Source: Zygnema cylindricum
Lineage: Eukaryota; Streptophyta; Zygnematophyceae; Zygnematales; Zygnemataceae
Length of the DNA: 60,972 nucleotides
Reading direction: 5' to 3'
Assembly (NCBI GenBank): GCA_037447655.1
Contig: JBBHKE010001283.1
Location: 504,228-565,199 of the forward strand
Under the pieces are notes generated by a model that was given only the letters and a program-made list of their open reading frames with translations, was not told the DNA's origin and did no database searches. Positions within the stretch are counted from its first letter, which is position 1; each line of letters begins with the position of its first letter. This document shows, in pieces, positions 22,881 to 32,807 of this stretch. The translations under genes were made by a program, and so were the position numbers.

Positions 22881-24099
22881 CTTGATATAACCCCAAATGA
22901 CTGACCCCTTGACAATCAAAACCCCAATATAGCTTCACCCCTGTGAAATAACACTTTCTATGTGCTCAGTTCCACCACAGAATGCAAAGTTAGAATATTA
23001 GATTTGGACACATTCACCCACTTTGACTTTCCCTAAAAAATGCAGCCAGCCAGGCAGGCAAAGACTCTGACCGACTACACCCCTGTGTAGCCTGGACTCC
23101 TCTGAGTCCGCAGCAAAAATAATCACTTAATTTGGTCAACTGAGTTGATAGTTATGGCTGGCCAAAGTTTGCCATTTATCCAAGGTGCTCTCTGGGAGAG
23201 GCAGCTACCTACCAGAAATATTCTAAGTCCTAAACCCCTCTCTAAACCCTCTAGTACTGAGGTACGGACCAATCAAATTACTGTATAGTACATAAAGGTA
23301 CGGGTGCTGGTGTACCTTTCGTACGGCCATCGTACGACATGGCTAAAAAGTCAACACATGTCCCATCGGGATTCGCTCTTATAATCGCCGGAATTTCCTG
23401 CTTCCAAATCTTATCCCTCCACGTGGCGCCAGGTCATGCCACGTCAGAAAAATGGTACCGTACAAAAAGTACAGGTGCCGGAGTACTTTATGTACGGACA
23501 TTGTACGATGCTGTTATAATGTGACATTTGTCACATCCGGATTTGTTATGTTCCTTTCCGGAGATTCCGCAACCTGTATAATGTCGCCACGTGTCATTCA
23601 GTGTGGTGACGTCCGCAAACGCCAAAAAACGTGTTCCGCGATCTCGGCATTTATCGCGGCCGTCCGATTTAAACCGGCATTCAATTTTAGCCGTCGAAAA
23701 TTGGTGCGCGATATTTGTTTCGATAGCGAAACAAATGCGCGGTATCCATTCCGTCACCGTACGGTACTCCGTACTAAGTTAAACTGTATCTATGTACTAA
23801 GTATCTATTTCCCGTTAAACGAATTAATCTAAGTGTAACTATTTTGACATTTATCAACTCTCATATTTAATAACTTTGGTTGACTTAACGGTTAAAGCTG
23901 GCGGCTGTAGAGGTTTGACAGACGGCAGGGACCAGTGTCAATTCGTCGGTCCGTCACGTATACTTTGGTAAATCTACCCAATCCACCCCCTGTCTTCTCT
24001 AAAGAGTCTAGGTAGCCATGGCTCTAGCTCCCTTTCCAGCCTTCAGTGACTACAACAAGTGTGGGGGCTTGGGAAGGGGAGTTAGAGGCAGACCGCCTT
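22881..24099. other. Intergenic, with a duplicated GTAC-rich motif
   Basis: A block of about 47 nt at 23296-23342 (AAGGTACGGGTGCTGGTGTA then TCGTACGGCCATCGTACGA) recurs in diverged form at 23464-23512 (AAAGTACAGGTGCCGGAGTA then TGTACGGACATTGTACGA). This suggests an old duplication with a 168-bp offset. No gene recognised. Confidence 0.45.
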
Positions 24100-24186
24100 A
24101 ACTCTTATTCTATCCTAATACAGACCTAGAAAATACACAAATACTCTTTTTCTATCCTAATACAGACCTAGAAAATACACAAATAT
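24100..24186. repeat. Tandem duplication of ~41 bp
   Basis: CTATCCTAATACAGACCTAG followed by AAAATACACAAATA appears twice in direct succession, preceded by CTCTTATT and CTCTTTTT. Confidence 0.9.
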
Positions 24187-25390
24187 CAACAGGGCGCGCG
24201 TGGACATGGAAAGACCTATGACGCGATCTGAAAGGACTCCCAATCCCCTCACCAAAACCGTTGGCAACGCGCCTTAGTCTCACAAGCTCCACTCACTCCC
24301 CCCCTTGGTGGCAATACTAAATCGCAAAGCAGAATCAAGAAAAATAACTGTTGCCCCGCGTCATGTATGATGTCTTCAACCAATAATGCCAAAGGGAGTC
24401 AAAGAGCCGCTTGGAGAGATTCACGAAAATGGTTGGGGATACGGGTATATAACTTAGGGCGAGGATAGCCCAAGTGGTAACACCTAAGAACGTCTAGGCG
24501 CCAAACATTATGCAAATCACGAAAGGGTGCTTGCCAATCACGAGGAGGCGCTTGTTGGCATACAATGGGTGGAGGAGGAAGCCCACGTTGGCGGCAGAAT
24601 GCCTTTAGGGGTGAGAGGACTTGATTTTAAATGTATTTAAAAACCCCGGATTGCAACATATAACTTTCCACACCAAGGGCATGACACCCCAGGTGGAAAA
24701 GTATTCGATGGTGGAAACAAAGCGGGCTCGAAGAGGGAACCGGCCGCGTGAGAGAGGATGGGTGATGCTTTTTTTGTGGCGTGGTGAGAAGGATGTGAGG
24801 GTGAAAGAGAGTGAGCAACCTGAGGAAATGTGGCACGAGAGTTGGGTGATTAGAAATGAGGGATTGAATGCAAAATTTGAGAATGCTCCCCAAAGTGGGG
24901 GTGGGCGATAAAGGACACCAATGACAAAAAAGGGCTATGTGTTCCTAGATTGGGATGAATTAGAGTTTGCTGGAGCTTGTGGTGCCGTGCCTCTAGCTGT
25001 ATGTACACCCCCACATGAGTTTATGCAAAGATTGGTAACTATGGATGGGATTGTATTTGTGGGTAGTTGTAAGGTGGGTAGAGGGAGAGTGGTGGTCTTC
25101 GAGGTTTGCAGTGTAGGGTTAGGATTCTCATTTGAGGTATCCAAACGGGGTCGAGCGTGACCCGAAGAGGATGGGGACGGGGAGCGCAACGCTCGTCGCT
25201 TGTGAGTCGCCATGGAGAGCAAGCGCTCGTGAATTGCGAGTGTATGTTTTGTCACGTGTTGTGTGGAAGAGATGAATTCTCCCTAAAATCTCCTCCTTGG
25301 GAATTCGACAAAGATGTTGAAAAGGTTGCGGGAAATGGGTTGAAGATCTTATAACCAACGCGTGCTGTTGGGTTCGACCCGCAATTTCAG
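24187..25390. other. Unrecognised segment with moderate open frames
   Basis: Open frames occur on both strands (for example 24621-24911 plus and 24935-25255 minus), but none has a motif that I recognise. G/C skew and words such as GGGGTTGGG hint at old TE sequence. I make no gene call. Confidence 0.35.
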
Positions 25391-25915
25391 GGCAAATCGA
25401 GGGTAAAATGGCTAAAATAAGGGAGGCGACTGAATCTTGCAGACCCAATTAGCACACAAAGAGAGAACTAAAGGGGCTAAGTTTGACCCTGAAGAAAGGT
25501 TTTTGAGAATCCTTTTTGTTGACTACTTGTAGAGTAAATTTGGCAGCGAATACCAAAAGAAAAGGCTAGAAAAACGAAATAAGCGAGGCTGTCAAAGCCG
25601 GTGGACCCGATGGATTCAGGAAGAGTGAAATAAATTAGCCGTTTTGAATACCAGAAAAAAGATTTTCGAAAAACCTTTCTTATGACAACTGGCATGTGAA
25701 ATTTGGTGTCGGAAAATGAGAAAAAAAGGCCAAAAAATGAATGAACGCAGGCGGCTGAATCTGGTACACCCGATTGGTGAAAAAATAGATAAGGGAAAGA
25801 ACTAATTTTTATACAAATAGAAAGGTTTTTGATCATCCTGTCTTTTGACTACCTACACGCTAAACTTGGCGTCAGACATGAAAAGGCCAAAAGACCGCAT
25901 CAGGGAGCGTTCCTG
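25391..25915. repeat. Three degenerate ~165-nt tandem units
   Basis: Each unit has the order GGCGACTGAATCTTGCAGAC (or GGCTGTCAAAGCCGGTGGAC, GGCGGCTGAATCTGGTACAC), then CCCRATT, an AAAGAACTAA-like stretch, AAGGTTTTTGAGAATCC, TGACTACTTG, AAATTTGGC and finally AAAAGGC. Units begin near 25418, 25584 and 25750. Divergence is high, so the array is old. Confidence 0.6.
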
Positions 25916-26119
25916 GAATAAAGAATCCTTATGGTAGCCTTCTGAAAATTTCATTGTTCTACTTGCGAGTTTTGTCCCCATTTCATTTCTGATAATCGTG
26001 TGGAGGTAACGAGATCACCACTATTTAAAGCTTGAGACATATTGCAATTAAATATAAATGAGACACATTTGTTGCCACTCTTTTAAGTATATTCGAATTT
26101 ATTAAGAAGCATGATAGTA

Positions 26120-26425
26120 TACTATTGCTCCCCCGGGCTGGGAGGACTTACGGGGTTGCTTTTTGTAGATATTTAATTGAGTTGGGGTTGGGGCTGTAGT
26201 TTTGGTTTAGTGAGGTGCCATGCTTTTCATTTTGAGTTTGGGTGCTTTTATTTTATTTGCCATTTTTCTGTGTTCACGTTGCTTTCTTTGTTTTTTGTTG
26301 CCCTGCTTGTAATTTTTCAATTTTGGCCATGTCACCCCTTTTGTACCCCCGGACTCAGATGGTTTACCATCGTGCTTTTTAATTTATCATGTCTCTTATT
26401 GATAAAAAAATACAATAGATTTAGA
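26120..26425 (+). mobile_element. 5'-truncated LINE 3' end
   Basis: From about 26127 the plus strand encodes APPGWEDLRGCFL then a stop, matching the C-terminus APPGFGDLRGCFA of the LINE at 55.9 kb. The following ~280 nt resemble that element's 3'UTR (TTTTTCAATTTTGGCCATG, CTCAGATGGTTTACC). The copy ends near TTGATAAAAAAATAC. Truncation at the 5' end is the usual outcome of target-primed reverse transcription. Confidence 0.7.
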
Positions 26426-26980
26426 TAGCAGTAGGAAAGATGATGTTTTCTTTTCCTCAATGGCTCTGACATTTTGTACCAATATTGTAGTTATCTCCTT
26501 GTAATGTTTACACATCATTTCCATTCGTGATCGCATACGTAGAAAGAATTATATATTTATATAAAAAGCTAAAACAACAATTGAGCTAATAAGAAGCCGC
26601 AATTCTGAAAATGGTGCTCATCTCAAATAGCCTTCCCAGACATTTAAACAAATTCCTGTTTAATTCATGTTTAAACAAATTCAGTTTAACATTTAGAGTA
26701 GCAAATAAGACAAGAATATAGATACATAAAGGTAGAAAATTATTTAAATATTTGGTCTCTGTCACATATAGGCTCTGCAAAACAAAACCTCTTGGGAAAA
26801 TAAACAAACAAACACTTATCAAAAGAATTGCAGATCATATCTTTATTTCCATTAGACACAACGGTATACATGACATAAAACTGTCAATCTGTAGGAGAGG
26901 GATTGGGAGAGTTTCTATAATCACCTTACAATACACCGACATGACAGCCTCCAAAAAAGAAAAAGAAAAAGAATTGCACA

Positions 26981-27119
26981 TTTAAGCAGAGAAACAAGAA
27001 GCATTCCTTTAACTAGAAAAGTTCATATTAACAAGCCGTACTAAAGCACTTTAAGCAGAGAAACAAGAAGCATTCCTTTAGCTAAGAAAAGTTCATATTA
27101 ACAAGCCGTACTAAAGCAC
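26981..27119. repeat. Tandem duplication of 70 bp
   Basis: TTTAAGCAGAGAAACAAGAA through ACAAGCCGTACTAAAGCAC occurs twice head-to-tail with two small differences, which indicates a fairly recent duplication. It lies downstream of the PSMD10-like gene. Confidence 0.9.
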
Positions 27120-27396
27120 AAAATTTTTACATAGACAACATTTACACACCAATTAGACCCGAAAATTCTTGTACTAATGCACCTAATAACCTAAAATCTC
27201 TCGTGCAACCACGACTAAAACAATATTGACAGGTAATTTTCACATTTCCCTCTCCCACAGTTTTTTTTTTCTTTCTATTTTATTTTTTCTTTTTTGCATT
27301 TTTACAACTAGCTTTACAAGCATTGTTAAAACAACATTCAATCGAACAACTAATCGAACATATACATCAATTCGCCACTTGAAAAGAAAAAAAATG

Positions 27397-30300
27397 TCAC
27401 GTCCCACCCGTAGAATCAATTTCCATGGCTTGAGAAGCTCCTAAAATAATATTTTTAAATTCTTTTGTTGGAGCCAAAGTTAGAGCCGAATTTTCTTCGC
27501 TGTCACAAATGCTGACATCAGCGCCATGTCGAATGAGCATCACCGCCACCTGCAAAAAAAATCAAATTCTATAAGACTTCAACAAAATAAAACACCAATA
27601 AGATTAAGAAAAGTAAAAGACATATACCAATAATAACAGAGTCCGCTTATCACATAGAAGTTTGTAAACAGAAATTCGTATATCTTGTCATATATGATAA
27701 CAGTAAATAGGTTCATGGTATGAAAACATCACAACTATAAGTCAAAATATTGCAAAATGAACAATAACCCTCCCACCGATATTATTGTGAGCTGTATTGG
27801 TTAAAAAGTTTAGAATTGAATTCACCAACACTAACCCACAATATTGTCGTCGAAGATACTTCACACTATTACATGTTGTGGTGGGATAAATTGTCTGTTT
27901 AGATGCCCCAACTTGGGAATCTGTCTAACATGCAAATTTAGGTATTCTTTTGTTAAAAAATACAGCCTACATTAGACGACAACGATGCAGAATACTAGAG
28001 AGGAGATATTGTGTTTATATTATTTAAACAAATGTGTGCAATTTGGATACACACATTTAGACAATAGTGCTGAATATACATATGTATATAGTGTTACAAT
28101 GTATGTAAGTACGTATAAAAACATATATATCTGTAGTGTCTAAATGTGTGTATCCAAACTTACGGGGCGCAGATTTATTTAATGTGTGAATTTGGATAAC
28201 AGACTATATTAGCCGGATGGAAATATTCAAATAAACAATTACCATTTTTTTTTTTTGTAACTTACAAGTAAACCTCATTACTCGCAAATCCAAATAAAAT
28301 TCTCAAAAGCGATATAATAGAGATAACATCCTTATGAAATACACCAAAACAGAAAACATCCATAGATCAGTGTCTCTATAGTCAAGGCATAACATGGTAA
28401 TTCCACACATTCCTCCTTGTAAGGAAACACTTCCAAAAAATTCAACTCAAGTACACCATTGTGGCAAAATCCATACATCATTTTTCAGGGGTTATTTTGT
28501 GATTTTTATACTTTGCTTTAAAAGTTTCAGAAGCTTTCAGGGTTTCTTTCGGTTTTAAATGTTTACTAGGGTTTTAGAGGTTTCTTAATTTAGGGTTCAA
28601 CGGCAAAAGTTCAATACCACCTGATTAGAGGTTCCTAGAATTTTCTAGGTTTAGGATTTTGGGTTTAAGGTTTTAATGAATAGAATTTAGAGTTCAGGAC
28701 AATGTATATAGTACCTCCATCACAGTACAGCCATCGTATAAGCAGCGTTTGTCCTGTTCTGTACGACAGCTAGTCAGGCGCCGAACCAACCAGAAGAGAA
28801 CAGAGGTTTCCCAGCTGGCAGCCCGTGGAGAGAGTGCACCCAACCCGAGCGGAGGAGGGAGAAGGGAGAACAAGGGGGGGAGAAAGAGGGAGAGAGAGAG
28901 TGAGAGGGGGGGGGGGAGAGAGAAAGAGGGAAATTTGCGTCACATTCAGGGCTAGGGTTAAGGTTAGGGTTACGGCCAGGATTTGGATTAAGGTTAGAGC
29001 TAGGATTAGGATAAACGTATTCCACTTACTTTGTCTTTTGAATTCGGTTTCGCTCCCCGAGCCAATAGAATTCGAGCAATTTGCATTCGTCCTTTACTGG
29101 CCGCATAGTGGAGGGCAGTTCTCCCCCCTTCGTTCGGTAAATTTGGATTTGCCCCAAATTCCAAAAGTAGCTCCACTACTGCCACGTGGCCACTGCTTGA
29201 AGCAGACTGCACCACAATACGTGAATTGCATGGGAGAGTGAGAGAGCGGAGAGATGGGGGGAGAGTGGGAGAGATGGAGATGTCTTCACGATGGAAGTTA
29301 GAGAGGTAGGGAAGAGAGGAATGGAAAGGGAGTGAGACGACAGAGGTTATGGAGGTAGTGAGGAGAGGGACGGAAAGTGAGTGAGAGGAAGAAAGAAAAG
29401 AAAAAACAGAGGACAATGTAACGCCTTAAAAGTAATTGTAGTGAAGGACACTACACCTTGAATCGCTATTAGCCTTAAGATACAATTAGTATGAGGACTG
29501 TTTGAATGCTAAAAAAATTATTTCCGTTCTGAATGACATGGACATTTCAAACTGCAAAAAGAATTAGCGTTATAAAAAATAAAATTAGTACTATTGGTGT
29601 TTTCTGTTCAGAGGTAAAAAAAAAAAAACATCCGCGACCAAATTAGTGTTATTAAAACTAAACAGCGATTCACGATGTACCATCAAAGTGACAAAAAACT
29701 TGACTCGTCAATCAATTATAAGTCAAACGACAATATATTCCATTGCACAAAAACTAACTCGTAACATACTTGGCCCAAATCCACAACGTTACATCATCCA
29801 CACTAATAGAGGTGTAGACAAAGAAGAGCTCACAAGAAGAGGTGTCCATCCTTCGTCATCAGAACCGTCAATATCGGATCCATGGCCGTTACGTCGCAGG
29901 AGCTCCTTTGCCACCTGGGGTGCCCTCAAAGCCATTCATTCGGTTCCTGGTTCCATGAAAAAAACGACAAAAAAAGGCAGAAGGACAAAAAACAAAGCAA
30001 AATGGATGCATGTAGAAAAAGAACAAAGCCAGAATGGTTCCATGTAAAAAAGGACAAAAAGAAGCAAATAATGGGACAATCGTTTTTCTCTTCTTTGAAA
30101 ACAACAAAAACACACACAAAAAAAAAAGAATTGTTGGTTGAAAATGTTTAAACGATGAACGTTCAAAGTTCAATATCAAATATCAAGTATCAAATATCAA
30201 ATACCAAATATCAAATATACAATGTCAAACATCAAATATACAATGTCAAATATCAAATATACAATGTCAAATGCCGAATGCCAAATGTTGAACAATTGGT

Positions 30301-30882
30301 TTACAATGATTGGAACCGAAGGTCTAATGTTCAAATATGGAAGTTGAAAGCCAGCATTTAGAAACATTTTGACTCGGAACCCTCGTCACCATGTTGTCAA
30401 GGTAAAAGGTAAAAAAAAAAAAAAACAAAAAAAACAAGGTGGATGTGAAAACCCAATATCAAACGTGCCACAATTCCTACACAAAGTATGATAAAAGCAT
30501 CAAATTTAAACGGAATAAATAAAAATAAAATAAGTGTATCCACACAAGAGACAAAAAAACCCCATGACGTCTTACATGTTAATGATTCTCATTCGCAAAA
30601 TTTAAACGTTTGAAAAACCCATACAAAAACCGAACCCTTCAAAATTGAAAAAAAATAATTCATAAAAGTTTAGAAAATCATACACATCCTTAGAAGTCTC
30701 CTGAACCCTCTTTCAAATGAACAACTCACTTCCATATGGCCTGTTGCAGCTGCCACGTGGAGCACACTTCTACCATCCTCATTTCTTTTATTCCGTACAG
30801 ATGCCACGTCAGCATCAGAGAATGACTGGAAATACTTCACATTGCCTGATTCAGCTGCTCTAAAAGCCGGATCTTCAGCCAT
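27397..30882 (-). CDS. PSMD10/gankyrin-like ankyrin-repeat protein
   Basis: Plant relatives of PSMD10 are ankyrin proteins linked to 26S proteasome base assembly. Exons, all phase 0 with GT-AG ends: 30882-30730 (MAEDPAFRAAESGNVKYF ... NEDGRSVLHVAAATGHME), 29914-29834 (VAKELLRRNG ... DDEGWTPLL), 29206-29030 (SASSSGHVAVVELLLEFGAN ... GGRTALHYAASKGRMQIARI ... SKDK) and 27549-27397 (VAVMLIRHGADVSICDSEEN ... IILGASQAMEIDSTGGT, stop). NEDGRSLLHVAA, DDEGW-PL and GGRTALHYAASKGR are hallmark stretches of the plant family. Joined directly they give 187 residues, against about 240 in typical plant homologues. The missing ~49 residues correspond to one ankyrin exon found only as a frameshifted relic at 28715-28844. 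That exon would be symmetric, so skipping it preserves the frame. The gene is divergent from the cytochrome b5 gene, about 1.9 kb apart. Confidence 0.88.
28715..28844 (-). pseudogene. Degenerate fourth ankyrin exon of the PSMD10-like gene
   Basis: Read across frames, the minus strand gives VGCT, L, RAAS, GNLCSLLVGSAPD, then RTGQTLLIR and CDGG. This follows the expected family order VGCTPLHRAAS, then a C-x-F-L segment, then the GQT-L segment. The relic is 130 nt where about 147 are expected, with several 1-nt losses. The base pair before it is GG rather than AG, although a long C/T tract lies just upstream. The relic lies between exon 3 and the last exon, exactly where the missing ankyrin exon should be. 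Assembly error in a low-complexity neighbourhood is the main alternative. Confidence 0.65.
28855..29012. repeat. GA tract and GGTTAGGATTA-type repeats in PSMD10 intron
   Basis: The plus strand carries about 65 nt of GAGAGAGGGGGG, then about 65 nt of degenerate GGTTAGGGTTA/GGATTAGGATTA units resembling telomere-like arrays. On the gene's sense strand these form the pyrimidine tract in front of the relic exon. Confidence 0.65.
29452..29679. mobile_element. MITE (228 bp) in PSMD10 intron 2
   Basis: TACACCTTGAATCGCTATTA at the left is answered by the inverse AGCGATTCACGATGTA at the right, with TA at both ends. It belongs to the TACACCG(T/C)GAATCG family also seen at 9153-9372 and 59890-60092. 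Confidence 0.65.
30160..30295. repeat. Tandem ATATCAAATATACAATGTCAA repeat in PSMD10 intron 1
   Basis: ATATCAAATA-type decamers give way to a 21-nt unit (AAATATACAATGTCAAATATC) repeated about four times with small changes, before decaying into AAATGCCGAATGCC. Confidence 0.8.
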
Positions 30883-31482
30883 AGTATTAAGATTAAATAT
30901 ATGGTGTAGGGTTCGAGATTTAAATTCCGATCTTGAAATAAGATACAAAATTTATCGTTTTAAATTTTATTGTAAACACCTTACACATACAAAGATCAAC
31001 GTTGTTGAGTTATATCAGTAAACGTTTAAAAAAAAAGTCAAAACGGTTCGTTGACTTTAGGGTTTCTGGATTTGTTAGTGAAGTTTGAAGTCAGGAAGTT
31101 GAAGGAGCATGTTTTGGCTTACACGTGTGAGGCCGGGGGCGCAAAATCGAACCGAAAGTCTCCTGTTACGGTAAGCCACATGTAAGAACACAGTTAAGCA
31201 GCGTGTGGACTGTAGAGTTCCATTACGTTTGATCAAAACGTGCGAAAACTTTGTGGAGAATGTGCGCATGGAACGAAGATTTCTTTAGGGGGAATTTCCC
31301 ATCGGAACAAATTTCAATGTGTTACGCTGTCGGGACCCTGAAAGTTAAGCGTTTATCCTTCACTCTTTCCTAAAAGCTATCATGTAAACAGCGAAACACG
31401 TTGAATATTTCAGATTTCATGCTGTCACACTAAATTAATAGCACGAAATTTATATTTTCTAGGGAGTTTGAATTTTTGGTAT

Positions 31483-31977
31483 GTTTTATTCATAGTTGTT
31501 CAAATCGTGCGATTTTTTCCTTTTTTCCGATTAGAACGTATAATTCGTGACTTTCGAATAAATCGGAAAAAAACGAGATGTACTTTCTGTCTGGTAAACT
31601 GAACGGATATTTTACATAAACTGTACGGTATGTACAGTAACTGTACGGTTTTGTCCCAAAAAGTACGGAATTTGACTAAAAGATACGTTGCACTTCGTAG
31701 TACTTTCTGTCCGGTAAACTGAACAGAAATTTAACGGTAAACGTACGAAATTTTAACAAAATTGTACGGACGATGACGAAGAGAGACGGAAACTGTACGG
31801 AAAATTTACAAACTGCGGGATATGTAATTTGTTTTGTTTACATGTACGGAATAGTACGGAAGAAAATTCATTAACGATTTTTACGATTTTTTCAAAAAGG
31901 TTCAATGCGTTTGTTACGTATAATTCTTCGCGATTAGATCGCTCGCACTAAACGCCGTGAACAACTATGGTTTTATT
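31483..31977. mobile_element. MITE (479 bp) with perfect 8-bp TSD
   Basis: The element occupies 31491-31969, with termini CATAGTTGTTCAAATCGTGC and, inverted, CATAGTTGTTCACGGCG. It is flanked by identical GTTTTATT octamers at 31483-31490 and 31970-31977. The interior has two copies of GTACTTTCTGTCYGGTAAAC (about 31579 and 31702) and many TGTACGG words. The 8-bp duplication points to a hAT-type transposase acting in trans. It lies between the divergent PSMD10-like and cytochrome b5 genes. Confidence 0.85.
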
Positions 31978-32807
31978 CGTGCGATATTCGTACATAATGT
32001 CCGCACTTTTAGAACAGACGTCCACCATTAGCCACGAATTCTACCTACATCAGTTTGACGCCTTTACATCACAGCAGTATGATGTCTTTAAATTATTGGA
32101 GAAGCTTCTACGCGTAAAGTAGCCTGTACGAATGTCGGCAGCAGGAAGGGCTCAGTCAGTACCATACGTGGCAATAGCTTAATGGTTCATTCAGCGGCAG
32201 ATGCGGGATACCGTTACTGGAGAAATTGACGAAATTGACAGGTCAGTCACACTTTGACGGCCGTCAAATTTACGATAGGCAGATTGCAGTCGTCCAGGTC
32301 ATCGATCGGATCGTGACTGTTAAAAAAATGACTATGGACGTTTCACGGCAGTTTTGCGACCGGCTTTTCGATTTTTTACTTTGACGGTCACTGCACCGGC
32401 TGACGTCAACGAAACAGCATGGAAAACTGGAAATGACGCTGGCTACAAAGATGCGTACACGTGTATCCACATTATTTACCGGTCCAACTTAACAAACATA
32501 GATTCTATGCATAGGTTCTATGTGGATTCGTTAAAAGTTCACATTCTAAGCGGCAATGTAACATATAACCCGTTTTAATGAAGAGTTCAAAACCGACCTT
32601 TCCAGTGGACCTTCTTCAACACTCTTCCTTGACAGTCTCACTTCTTACCTCTTCCTCTTTTGTAACCCTAATCGTCCATTGTTACCTTTTCTTCTCTGTT
32701 TTTCTCCATTTCTGACCGAATTTTACACGAAAATCTTTCTTTTAACATTTTTTTCTTACTTCTTTGGTCCAAAAGTTCGATCCTCTTTCTAACGTTTTTA
32801 GTTTAAA
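31978..32807. promoter_or_regulatory. Upstream region of cytochrome b5
   Basis: No coding signal. From about 32590 to 32780 the plus strand is pyrimidine-rich (TTCTTCTCTGTTTTTCTCC), consistent with a plant-type CT-rich 5'UTR leading to the ATG at 32808. No specific promoter element could be assigned. Confidence 0.4.

Noticed and set aside
28749-29241. Plus-strand Arg/Glu/Gly frames opposite PSMD10
   Set aside because: They are antisense shadows of exon 3 and of the GA-rich intron tract.
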